This document shows positions 14,117-20,543 of a stretch of DNA of 21,005 nt, in pieces. Both the position numbers and the translations under genes were made by a program. The notes under the pieces are model-generated. The model was not told the origin of the DNA, made no database searches, and saw nothing but the letters and a program-made list of their open reading frames with translations. The first letter of the stretch is position 1, and every line of letters starts with the position of its first letter. This DNA is from JACRGC01 sp035288785 (lineage in GTDB: Archaea; Micrarchaeota; Micrarchaeia; Norongarragalinales; SBBD01): NCBI GenBank assembly GCA_035288785.1, contig DATDZF010000071.1, positions 1 to 21,005 of the forward strand, in the 5' to 3' direction.

Positions 14117-15565
14117 GTGAGCCGGTTGCCAGAACGGGGCCGGAGCGGCAAAGTGGGCATTATGCCATCAGAAAAACATGCGAAATGGAACCCGATTGAA
14201 TACCCGTGGCATTCCCCGCTTCCAGACAATCCTCAGTCCCCGGAAGCGCGCTTTGAGGATCATGGACCCGATGCGGTTTTAGCCAAGCTCTCGGACAGAT
14301 ATCCTGTACGTGTCCTAACAAGAAAGGATTTGCCAAACATTTACCATTGGCTGAGGTCCCCGGCGTATAGGGGAAGGACGCTCCTTAATGCGCCATACCA
14401 TTACGGTTTCGCATATTCCTTCCTAATCCAGGCTGCACGCTACAATCCGAGGAATTACCTGGTTCATTACGGAAAGGGGAGGGATAGGGGATTTTTTCTG
14501 ATAACGACAAAAAATCCCGGAAAAACCCCCTTCGTCATCCTAAGCCCTGTCGGAAATATCGGGAAGCACGTCGCAAATTTTGCACAGGAACTTGCCGACA
14601 TCTCAAAGGACAATGTGATCGTGAAAAAGGCGCACCCCGCGTTGTTCAAGGAACTTGTATCGCTGGGGGGAGGAGACTATAGGAAGGATGAGGAGGGATA
14701 TGAATACCGGGCTCCGCATGGCGATGACTCGTACTCCGGGCCAGTAGTCCTAACCTCGGATGTCATGAATCCGCCAGATGACGCGATAAGATGGGAGATC
14801 AACAGGAGATTAAAGGAGTTCGGGCATGCGCTTCAGCGCAAATTGACAGGCTACCGGCTGGAGGTCGAGCAATACGACCCGCGGAAGCACCAGATTGATG
14901 CGGAAAGCATGCTACATACCTGGGCACCCGAATTCGCTGTCAGGTACTATATGGAAAAACACAAGGACAAGGATGGAAATCCCCAGAAAGGCACTCCGAA
15001 GGAATACAAGGCTATTGCGGACGCGGCAATAGAGGATCACATGGCCTTCCTCAATATGACCCCTGATTTTCAGGATATCCATGCGTATATGGGGTACCTG
15101 GTCAAGAGGAATTCATCCAATGAGGCGGAAGCGAGGATCCCCCTCGGCTATGTCAGCTTTGAAAAGACCGGATTCCTCACGAGAAATTCCGCAAGGGAGA
15201 TCATCAAAAGCATAGGGCGGACAAAATTCACATCGAAGCGACGCTCCCACCAGACTCTTTGGCATTACATTACAAATCCCAAAACGGACAGGGCAGGGGC
15301 AACAAGGAGTATAAGGAGGCGGGTGGAAAGCTGCTATACGATGCCAGCATGCCCCGTAATTACGGACCTGATCAGGCAGGGGCCATTTGCCTTGGAATAT
15401 GAGGCTATCAAACGGCTTCATGGGGAGGGAAGCAATCAAACACCCGCAAGCCTCTTGAACCTGACGGGATCTGAGCATGAGAAACTCTTCAAGTTCAAGA
15501 TGGCCTTCGGGCCCATTTACAAGCACCCGAGCAAGCAGATCGTTTTCCACCCGAAGGAATCATAG
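14117..15565 (+). CDS. Uncharacterised protein, possible DUF2156/FemAB-like acyltransferase fold
   Basis: 482 residues from a GTG that a TATA box predicts to be at the 5' end of the mRNA; ATG 14162 (467 residues) is the alternative. No signal or membrane segment, so it is cytoplasmic. I do not recognise it firmly. Several pieces recall the DUF2156/FemAB-like branch of acyl-CoA or aminoacyl-tRNA transferases. They are VLTRKDLPNIYHWL, a strand-rich middle (GFFLITTKNPGKTPFVILSPVGN), the helix EINRRLKEFGHALQRKL followed by LEVEQYD, and the C-terminal LLNLTGSEHEKLFKFKMAFGP, where such proteins have an Asn/Gly-Gly...L.kFK..fg motif. This resemblance is by eye and weak. It is divergent from the RHS core/effector gene and shares its promoter region, so a linked function such as modification, export or protection is conceivable. 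Confidence 0.6.
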   Translation: MSRLPERGRSGKVGIMPSEKHAKWNPIEYPWHSPLPDNPQSPEARFEDHGPDAVLAKLSDRYPVRVLTRKDLPNIYHWLRSPAYRGRTLLNAPYHYGFAYSFLIQAARYNPRNYLVHYGKGRDRGFFLITTKNPGKTPFVILSPVGNIGKHVANFAQELADISKDNVIVKKAHPALFKELVSLGGGDYRKDEEGYEYRAPHGDDSYSGPVVLTSDVMNPPDDAIRWEINRRLKEFGHALQRKLTGYRLEVEQYDPRKHQIDAESMLHTWAPEFAVRYYMEKHKDKDGNPQKGTPKEYKAIADAAIEDHMAFLNMTPDFQDIHAYMGYLVKRNSSNEAEARIPLGYVSFEKTGFLTRNSAREIIKSIGRTKFTSKRRSHQTLWHYITNPKTDRAGATRSIRRRVESCYTMPACPVITDLIRQGPFALEYEAIKRLHGEGSNQTPASLLNLTGSEHEKLFKFKMAFGPIYKHPSKQIVFHPKES

Positions 15566-15663
15566 TAAGGAATTGCGCCAGTATTAGCGCTTGATTGAAC
15601 CTTCCTCTCTAATCGAGTCTGGATTCGCGCCTAATGCCGCATACACTTCAAAATAGCCAACGC
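15566..15663. other. Convergent intergenic spacer
   Basis: 98 bases lie between convergent stop codons. A small GCGC-N8-GCGC inverted repeat lies near the start, but no T-run follows it. I see no gene here. Confidence 0.3.
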
Positions 15664-16449
15664 TTATTGTGGCCCAACAATTTTCCCGAGCTTATGGTCC
15701 GATGTCTGGCTCCATTTCCTCCTCCGGCCAACGCTCCACATGAACTCGAAGGTCTTGCGGTAGGAATCTGCGAGCTTGGGGTTCTTGATCTTTATTGCGA
15801 TCTTGGGGTCGCTGGTGAGGAGGAGGATCGTGACCAGTTCGCCGTCGATCAGTATCTGGGTCGGGTTGAAGTATTTGTCGGGGATGAAGCGGTATTCAGT
15901 GGTCTTGCCGCCGGCGAAGATTTTCTCGCTTTCGTAGGATATCATGCGCTCGCGTATGTGGTTCTTTTCCAGCTGCTTGATGAACCACCTGCTGAAGACG
16001 GGCTCGGCACCAAGGAACGCCTCCTCCTCGATGCCCATCCCCAAATGCACAATCTTGGGGTTTTCCTTGAGTATTTTGAGGATGTCGAGGAAGGCCTTCC
16101 GGATTGCGTTCTTTCCCTTATATACCTCGACAACGACATCGGAGTTGGATTTCATCATCATATTCTCGAGCTGCGGGATTAGCTCGTCAATGCGCTGGAT
16201 TTTTTCCGTCAGGTAGTCCTTGATGGTGCTGGGCTTTGCCGCCTTGAAATGCTTCTTTCCCTCGATCAGGATGTTGGAGCAAAGGCCCTTTTGCATCAGG
16301 TTGTCCAGGTTGTCGTAAACATACGGCCTGTAAAGCCCGGTCTTGTTTGCAATCACGCTTGCCTTAAGGGGGCCGTTTTCGAGAAGGCAGATATAGACAT
16401 CCGCCTCCGCCTTCGTGAAGCCCGCCTGCATCATCAGGTCCTTGATCAC
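15664..16449 (-). CDS. TrmB-family transcriptional regulator
   Basis: 261 residues from the GTG at 16449, which has GGTGGG six to seven bases upstream; ATG 16434 is the alternative. The start IKDLMMQAGFTKAEADVYICLLENGPLKASVIANKTGLYRPYVYDNLDNLMQKGL is a winged helix-turn-helix of the TrmB type (residues about 5-60). The wing is GKKHFKAAKPSTIKDYL, followed by a helix for dimerisation (about 75-105, RIDELIPQLENMMM). The remaining ~150 residues (VVVEVYKGKNAIRKAFLDIL... to SYRKTFEFMW) match the phospholipase-D-like C-terminal half of these regulators. Members control sugar uptake and metabolism in Thermococcales, but many are unassigned. The promoter holds a perfect palindrome (16477-16497), so autoregulation is likely. 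It is divergent from a 37-aa membrane protein, a possible target. Confidence 0.85.
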   Translation of the reverse strand: MIKDLMMQAGFTKAEADVYICLLENGPLKASVIANKTGLYRPYVYDNLDNLMQKGLCSNILIEGKKHFKAAKPSTIKDYLTEKIQRIDELIPQLENMMMKSNSDVVVEVYKGKNAIRKAFLDILKILKENPKIVHLGMGIEEEAFLGAEPVFSRWFIKQLEKNHIRERMISYESEKIFAGGKTTEYRFIPDKYFNPTQILIDGELVTILLLTSDPKIAIKIKNPKLADSYRKTFEFMWSVGRRRKWSQTSDHKLGKIVGPQ

Positions 16450-16476
16450 GCAACCCACCAAAAAATTTTCTATTAG

Positions 16477-16510
16477 TTGTCGTAAAAAATACGACAAATC
16501 AATATAATAA
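16477..16510. promoter_or_regulatory. Palindromic operator and shared TATA region of TrmB-like regulator
   Basis: TTGTCGTA-N5-TACGACAA (16477-16497) is a perfect inverted repeat with 8-bp arms. AATATAATAA follows at 16501-16510 and can act as a TATA box on either strand. For the regulator gene the palindrome lies exactly between box and predicted start, an arrangement that represses. For the + strand microprotein gene it lies just upstream of the box, where archaeal activators or neutral repressors sit. The binding protein is most simply the adjacent TrmB-like protein; this is inferred. Confidence 0.6.
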
Positions 16511-16540
16511 CGTATGCATATATGTGTGCGTGTGGTGGAA

Positions 16541-16654
16541 ATGGAGCAGCAAATCGTCATAATGGCGGCTGGTGCTTTCCTGAGCATTTCCTACCTGTTG
16601 CTCATCGTCAAGGCATACCGGCTGTTCTATGACACGGCAGGAACTGAGGAATAG
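16541..16654 (+). CDS. 37-residue single-helix membrane microprotein
   Basis: The reading frame starts MEQQIVIMAAGAFLSISYLL, continues LIVKAYRLFYDTAGTEE and stops with TAG. One hydrophobic helix covers about 4-23 with a short polar tail. It is divergent from the TrmB-like regulator, has a TATA region 31-40 bases upstream and a GGTGGAA ribosome-binding-like sequence directly before the ATG. A hairpin followed by five Ts (16682-16724) lies just after the stop. Those three signals make it more likely than chance. I do not recognise a family. An in-frame GTG nine to fifteen bases upstream could extend it slightly. Confidence 0.5.
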   Translation: MEQQIVIMAAGAFLSISYLLLIVKAYRLFYDTAGTEE

Positions 16655-16681
16655 GGTAAGATCAAATATACATTGGAGGCA

Positions 16682-16724
16682 AATCCCCCGTCCCTCCCTA
16701 AAACGGAGGGCGGGGATTCTTTTT
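16682..16724 (+). terminator. GC-rich hairpin followed by T-run
   Basis: AATCCCC (16682-16688) pairs with GGGGATT (16712-16718), and CCCTCC (16692-16697) with GGAGGG (16705-16710). A small internal loop separates the two stems, CTAAAAC forms the end loop, and CTTTTT follows. On the + strand it could end the microprotein transcript. The same hairpin is also part of a longer structured stretch that may have another origin. Confidence 0.45.
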
Positions 16725-16849
16725 AACCCCACTCGGGTTACGTAGAGTTTCCCTCTACTAACATCCAAAGTGATTGGATGTCACCTCTACCCCCTTATTT
16801 ACTTATAGGATTTGCCAGCTGACCTATAATTATCATTATCCCTATAATG
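16682..16849. ncRNA. Run of six hairpins; possible structured RNA or IS200/IS605 end remnant
   Basis: Besides the hairpin at 16682-16718, there are AACCC-N5-GGGTT (16725-16739), GTAGAG-N5-CTCTAC (16742-16758) and ACATCCAA-N5-TTGGATGT (16761-16781). TTATAGG-N13-CCTATAA (16803-16829) and CATTAT-N4-ATAATG (16834-16849) follow. All stems are perfect apart from one internal loop in the first. A second CTCTAC at 16785-16790 allows alternative pairing. GC-rich hairpins in a row ending near GGATGTCA recall the right ends and guide-RNA scaffolds of IS200/IS605-type tnpB elements, but no transposase or tnpB gene is present. Read on the - strand it lies 3' of uL30. No open frame of note fills it. Class and strand are uncertain. 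Confidence 0.35.
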
Positions 16850-16871
16850 TTGCGAAACTGATTTTTTATTA

Positions 16872-17339
16872 TTAAAGCATCCGTTGGATGAGGGCGTTGA
16901 TTTTCTCGCCCCGGTTCCCTAATGCCCCTGACGGGTAAGGCAATTTGACTCCCCCAAAGCCCTTCCTTGCCGGATGCAGGCGGAAGAGGGGCTTAAGGCC
17001 CAACACATCAGAAAACTTTGCCTTCCCTTCGAAGAAGGCCTGTGAAAACTCCGCAATCGACTTGAATTTTGAGCGCTTGGATATTTCCGCATCGGTGAGC
17101 TTTTTGCCGCCCTCAAGCTCGCCCTTTTTTGCGAGCAGCTCGAATGCGGTATTCTCTTCGGCCTCCCCCCATGCGAGGAAATCCTTGCAGGTGATCAGGA
17201 TCCCGTGCAGGGATGGGGAATCAATGACCAATGTGCAGTGGTTGGCGCGGGTAAGTTTTAGCTGCCGGATGGAATCCTCAGTCCTGGTGCGCGTTTCCAT
17301 GCTCCCGCGGATCCTTACGATTGCGATCAGTTTGCTCAT
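16872..17339 (-). CDS. rpl30: Ribosomal protein uL30
   Basis: 155 residues, the usual archaeal length (bacterial L30 is only about 60). The N-terminus KLIAIVRIRGSMETRTRTEDSIRQLKLTRANHCTLV is the conserved uL30 fold, and LKPLFRLHPARKGFGGVKLPYPSGALGNRGEKINALIQRML is the archaeal/eukaryotic C-terminal extension. It binds 23S rRNA in the large subunit. The ATG overlaps the TGA of uS5 by four bases, with GGTGA six bases upstream. It is the last gene of the cluster here; uL15 and secY, which usually follow, are absent from the next 400 bases. Confidence 0.95.
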   Translation of the reverse strand: MSKLIAIVRIRGSMETRTRTEDSIRQLKLTRANHCTLVIDSPSLHGILITCKDFLAWGEAEENTAFELLAKKGELEGGKKLTDAEISKRSKFKSIAEFSQAFFEGKAKFSDVLGLKPLFRLHPARKGFGGVKLPYPSGALGNRGEKINALIQRML

Positions 17340-18106
17340 CTATTTTCACCGGTTTTTGGTTCAGCGGTCGCAGGCGGGGAATCTGCGGCAACAGTAGCGC
17401 CAGATTCCGCTACGGGCAAGGGCAGGCCGCTGCTATCTGCTTTTTCGGGCACAATCTCTTTTTCTATTTTTTCTATTTCCTCAACGAAATATTTCCCTTG
17501 CTTCAGGTTGTTGGCTGAATTGAGCGCCTTAAGCGTCGCAAGGATCGCATTCAGTATGTTCCTGGTCCTGCCCTTCGAGAAAGTCCAGCAATCCCGAACT
17601 CCAGCTAGCTCCAATACCTTCTTGGTGTTTTCACCAGCGACAAGCCCAATCCCCTTAGGCGCCGGAACGATTGTAACCTCTGTGCTCGAGCTTTTGCCAT
17701 ATACCTTTTGCGCCAAGGAATGCCCGGTCCCGCAACCGCACTCCCAGGAGCCGCAGCCAAGCCTTACATGGATGACGTTCTTCTTTGCTTCAACAATTGC
17801 CTCGCCAATGGCATCGCGAACCTCCGCTGCCTTCCCAACGCCTACGGCGATATAGCCGCGCCTGTTTCCAAGGATTACCACGGCGCGCATCTGCTGCTTC
17901 CTTCCATAAGCCGTCATGCGCTGGGTGCTCTTGATCTGCAAAACCTCGTCCTTGAGGTCGGGAAGGAGTGCATCGACGATTTCAGTTTCAAGTATGCGTT
18001 TCCCGGCGGATAATATCTGGTCGATGTCGGTGATTTCCTTGGCTGCAACCTTCCTCCCAAGTTCGGTCCGGGGGACCCACGTCCTTTGTTCATGATCTCT
18101 GGCCAT
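17336..18106 (-). CDS. rps5: Ribosomal protein uS5
   Basis: 256 residues. The core reads TWVPRTELGRKVAAKEITDIDQIL, then the double-stranded-RNA-binding-like stretch MTAYGRKQQMRAVVILGNRRGYIAVGVGKA. The archaeal LGCGSWECGCGTGHSLAQKVYG loop and VTIVPAPKGIGLVAGENTKKVLELAGV follow. A small-subunit protein concerned with decoding fidelity. A tail of about 40 residues (IEKIEKEIVPEK, then Ala/Pro/Ser-rich to the end) goes beyond the usual archaeal end and is probably disordered. Two adjacent ATGs (18109, 18106) follow GTGAT; the second has the spacing seen elsewhere in the cluster and is used here. The further upstream start at 18148 would overlap uL18 and is rejected. Confidence 0.94.
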   Translation of the reverse strand: MARDHEQRTWVPRTELGRKVAAKEITDIDQILSAGKRILETEIVDALLPDLKDEVLQIKSTQRMTAYGRKQQMRAVVILGNRRGYIAVGVGKAAEVRDAIGEAIVEAKKNVIHVRLGCGSWECGCGTGHSLAQKVYGKSSSTEVTIVPAPKGIGLVAGENTKKVLELAGVRDCWTFSKGRTRNILNAILATLKALNSANNLKQGKYFVEEIEKIEKEIVPEKADSSGLPLPVAESGATVAADSPPATAEPKTGENR

Positions 18107-18117
18107 CATATCACTCT

Positions 18118-18624
18118 CTATTTGGATCCGAGAATCTTGCTTTTGCATTCCTGGAATTTTTCGGCGAAATCGCCCTTCAGGTGCTTGCCTTCAATGCGGT
18201 CATTGCCCGGCAAAATTGAGTCGGAAAACGGCACATTTACTCCTGCGTCCGCCGCGCCCTTCATTGCGGCAAAAATGAGGCCGCCCTTTGTGGCCGTATG
18301 CCTCCCAATGTCAAGGACAGCTTCCTTTACTCCCTTTTGGAGCGCTTCCTTTCCGCAAAGGAGGCCCGTCAGGTAAGCAGAAGGCGTATTGCACTTGCCC
18401 GGATAGCCCATTTTCAGGAGCGATTTGGATGAGCGCGTTGCAAGCACTTTGTCTCCTTTAAGGTCAAAATCCGCAAAAGCAACAACGACGTACCTGTTCG
18501 TGCGCCGGACGATCAGCCGGGTTTTCCCCGACTTCAGGTGGGCAAGCCTTTTGTTGTAATCCGTCCTGCCTTCCCTCCTTCGCCGGAAATGCACTGCAAA
18601 TGTTGCGCCCGTTGCCTTGGTCAT
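18118..18624 (-). CDS. rpl18: Ribosomal protein uL18
   Basis: 168 residues from the ATG. The sequence FRRRREGRTDYNKRLAHLKSGKTRLIVRRTNRYVVVAFADFDLKGDKVLATRSSKSL is the conserved archaeal uL18 N-terminal half. YPGKCNTPSAYLTGLLCGKEALQKGVKEAVLDIG and the GAADAGVNVPFSDSILPGNDRIEGKHL segment complete it. It binds 5S rRNA. A TTG at 18636 would add four residues but would overlap the eL19 stop. The ATG at 18624, eight bases after that stop, is preferred. Cotranscribed with eL19 and uS5. Confidence 0.94.
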   Translation of the reverse strand: MTKATGATFAVHFRRRREGRTDYNKRLAHLKSGKTRLIVRRTNRYVVVAFADFDLKGDKVLATRSSKSLLKMGYPGKCNTPSAYLTGLLCGKEALQKGVKEAVLDIGRHTATKGGLIFAAMKGAADAGVNVPFSDSILPGNDRIEGKHLKGDFAEKFQECKSKILGSK

Positions 18625-18632
18625 TTTATTCT

Positions 18633-19073
18633 TCAACCTGTTTTTTGGTCATTTTCCTTATGTATGAAATCAAGCAGCTGCTTCCTTCCGCGGAATGCGT
18701 TCCCGGAAACCATGCCGTAAGCCTTCCGGTAATCGGCAGATTCAAGGCGGAAGGAATTGTTCTTGAGCGTCTTCCTTAGTGCGCGCACCTTGCGCATCCA
18801 CAATTGCTTGCGGGTAACGCCCGCGAATTGCGCGCCTCGCTTGGTTCCCTTTCCCCTGCCCCTTCCGGCTTGTTTCCGGCTTTGCCTAAAGCGCGCCTTC
18901 CCCCGGGAAATGCCCGCTTTGGGCAGCACAATTACCGCCTTTTCCTTAATCAAATTCCGGATGTCCTCAGAGGTAAGCGCTTCGGATGCACGCTTGGCAT
19001 CAAGGATGCGGATCCTGCTTTCGCCCGCATTCAGCAATTTTGCAGCAATTCGCCGCACGGTTTTTACAGACAT
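18633..19073 (-). CDS. rpl19e: Ribosomal protein eL19
   Basis: 146 residues. The start VKTVRRIAAKLLNAGESRIRILD is characteristic, as are EDIRNLIKEKAVIVLPKAGISRGKARFRQSRKQAGRGRGKGTKRGA and the WMRKVRALRKTLKN segment. This protein exists only in archaea and eukaryotes and contacts the small subunit through an inter-subunit bridge. It is very basic. The start is supported by AGTGAT before the ATG. Its position between eL32 and uL18 is the standard archaeal order. Confidence 0.95.
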   Translation of the reverse strand: MSVKTVRRIAAKLLNAGESRIRILDAKRASEALTSEDIRNLIKEKAVIVLPKAGISRGKARFRQSRKQAGRGRGKGTKRGAQFAGVTRKQLWMRKVRALRKTLKNNSFRLESADYRKAYGMVSGNAFRGRKQLLDFIHKENDQKTG

Positions 19074-19091
19074 GTTTTATCACTAACTATT

Positions 19092-19427
19092 TCAGTTAAG
19101 CACTTTTATGCCCAGGGAAGCGGCCTTTTTCCGGATCAATTCCTTGCTTTTCTTCGAAAGCCCTGCCTGCAGCCTTAATAGGGAATTTTGCCATTCCGCC
19201 TTGTTCTTCTCCAGCTCGCCAAAGTTGCGGACAAGCACCTCCGCCTTCCCAAGCGGGTGAAGCCCCCTGCTAACAACGCTTCCCCTATAGCCCTTGTTGA
19301 CAACCGCGCCCGCCCATTTCAATTTCTGGCGCTGCTTGCTGTCGATGCCGTGGGGCCTACGCCACTTGTCCTTTACGCGCTTTACCTTCCTTAGGTTTGG
19401 GCGCACGAATTTTGGATGCTTGACCAT
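19092..19427 (-). CDS. rpl32e: Ribosomal protein eL32
   Basis: 111 residues. KFVRPNLRKVKRVKDKWRRPHGIDSKQRQKLKWAGAVVNKGYRGSVVSRGLHPLGKAEVLVRNFGEL is the family's core, with the conserved WRRPxGIDS motif at about residues 22-30. It is limited to archaea and eukaryotes. GGTGA lies shortly upstream of the ATG. The C-terminal 25 residues are helical and basic. Short for the family, since many archaeal members carry an N-terminal extension, but the core is intact. Confidence 0.95.
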   Translation of the reverse strand: MVKHPKFVRPNLRKVKRVKDKWRRPHGIDSKQRQKLKWAGAVVNKGYRGSVVSRGLHPLGKAEVLVRNFGELEKNKAEWQNSLLRLQAGLSKKSKELIRKKAASLGIKVLN

Positions 19428-19461
19428 TCATTTCACCAATGATACTCAATAATTACTCCAG

Positions 19462-19971
19462 TCATTTCACCAGATAAATGCCATCCTGGAAAACCCTCCG
19501 GTCCTTCCCGGTTATCCTAACTGCCTGTATGATGTTTGCTGCGGTTTGGCCCACGCCGTCCTTGCTTGGGCCCTTGACGGTTATGTCCTGCCCGCTTACC
19601 GCAACTTGCGCCTTGCCTACGATATCCGCTTCCCTTGGAAGCTTCTCACCAAGGAAATTCTTGATGTTCACCGTCTGGCCCTTGACCTCGACGCTTATTG
19701 GGAAATGCGCGTACACAACCTGCAGTTTTTTCGAATATGCATTTGCAGCGCCCGCAAACACGTTTTGCAGGTGCTTTAGGACGCTTCGCATCATCGCATT
19801 CGTCTCGCGCCTCACTTTTCTCAAGGGGGTGATCTCTATTGCATCTCCCTTGGCCTCAACCTTGATTTTTTTCGAGTCGAAGACAACAAGGCTTTCCTCC
19901 CCCGAAATAGTGGCAAGGATCCTTCCGCTTTCCACCCTGACATTGAAATTTGAGGGAATCTTGACTTCCAT
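19462..19971 (-). CDS. rpl6: Ribosomal protein uL6
   Basis: 169 residues. Two repeats of the L6 fold are present. The first starts at VKIPSNFNVRVESGRILATISGEES. The second contains FPISVEVKGQTVNIKNFLGEKLPREADI with the conserved IxNFLGEK..R motif, and the C-terminus has VGQTAANIIQAVRITGKDRRVFQDGIYLV, typical of archaeal members. It binds 23S rRNA near the factor-binding site. It starts seven bases after the uS8 stop with TAGTGAT upstream of the ATG. Confidence 0.95.
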   Translation of the reverse strand: MEVKIPSNFNVRVESGRILATISGEESLVVFDSKKIKVEAKGDAIEITPLRKVRRETNAMMRSVLKHLQNVFAGAANAYSKKLQVVYAHFPISVEVKGQTVNIKNFLGEKLPREADIVGKAQVAVSGQDITVKGPSKDGVGQTAANIIQAVRITGKDRRVFQDGIYLVK

Positions 19972-19978
19972 AGTATCA

Positions 19979-20365
19979 CTAATAAACGAATGCTATAAGC
20001 CTGCCGCCGATTTTAGATTGCTTTGCGCCCTTGTGGGACATGAGGCCATTCGAGGTCGACACGATGAGGGTGCCAATGCCCTTGGCGGGCAGGTACCTGC
20101 TTTCCCATTTGTCCCAATCCGATACCTTGGCAGAAAACCTTGGCTTTATCGCCTTGCACTTGTTGATCTTGCCCGAGAGCTTGATCGTGATCTTTCCCCC
20201 CAGCGAATCCTCGATAGTCTCGAAGGCCTCGATATACCCTTCCTCCTTGAAAATCTCGAGGATCTTCCTTAGGATTTTTGAGGGACGCCTGATGAGCGCC
20301 GTATCCCTGCCCTTCGTTTCCGAGACCGAAATTGTATTCAGCGCATCCGCAAGAGTATCAACCAT
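19979..20365 (-). CDS. rps8: Ribosomal protein uS8
   Basis: 128 residues from the ATG, starting MVDTLADALNTISVSE, which is the normal family start. ILRKILEIFKEEGYIEAFETIED and the C-terminal motif GIGTLIVSTSNGLMSHKGAKQSKIGGRLIAFVY are diagnostic. It binds helix 21 of 16S rRNA and, in many species, its own mRNA. A GTG three codons upstream overlaps the uS14 stop, but the GGTGA there is better read as the ribosome-binding site of this ATG. Confidence 0.95.
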   Translation of the reverse strand: MVDTLADALNTISVSETKGRDTALIRRPSKILRKILEIFKEEGYIEAFETIEDSLGGKITIKLSGKINKCKAIKPRFSAKVSDWDKWESRYLPAKGIGTLIVSTSNGLMSHKGAKQSKIGGRLIAFVY

Positions 20366-20370
20366 CAATT

Positions 20371-20532
20371 TCACCCAAATTTCCGAAAGCCCAGCTCCTC
20401 AGCGTGCTCGCGGAAGCATTTCCTGCAAATGTAAAGGCCGTATTTCTGTATGAGGCCCCGGACATTGCCGCAAATTTTGCACTTCCTTGTCCCGCGGTGC
20501 TTGAATTTCAAATCAATGCTCTGCTTCGCCAT
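20371..20532 (-). CDS. rps14: Ribosomal protein uS14, zinc-binding type
   Basis: 53 residues, too short for many gene finders. The frame starts MAKQSIDLKFKHRGTRKCKI and ends AEELGFRKFG. Two Cys pairs, C18xxC21 and C36xxC39, form a zinc ribbon, as in the archaeal (and zinc-type bacterial) uS14. It belongs to the small-subunit head near uS3 and uS10. GGTGATGGG directly precedes the ATG, 11 bases after the uL5 stop. Confidence 0.93.
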   Translation of the reverse strand: MAKQSIDLKFKHRGTRKCKICGNVRGLIQKYGLYICRKCFREHAEELGFRKFG

Positions 20533-20543
20533 CCCATCACCGA

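Noticed and set aside
15664..16587. Longer 307-codon start for the TrmB-like regulator
   Set aside because: The extra N-terminal residues run through the TATA box and palindrome and include non-protein-like sequence; the GTG at 16449 has a ribosome-binding site and fits the domain start.
19478..20272. 264-codon + strand frame across uL6 and uS8
   Set aside because: Runs antisense through two certain ribosomal protein genes and their junction.
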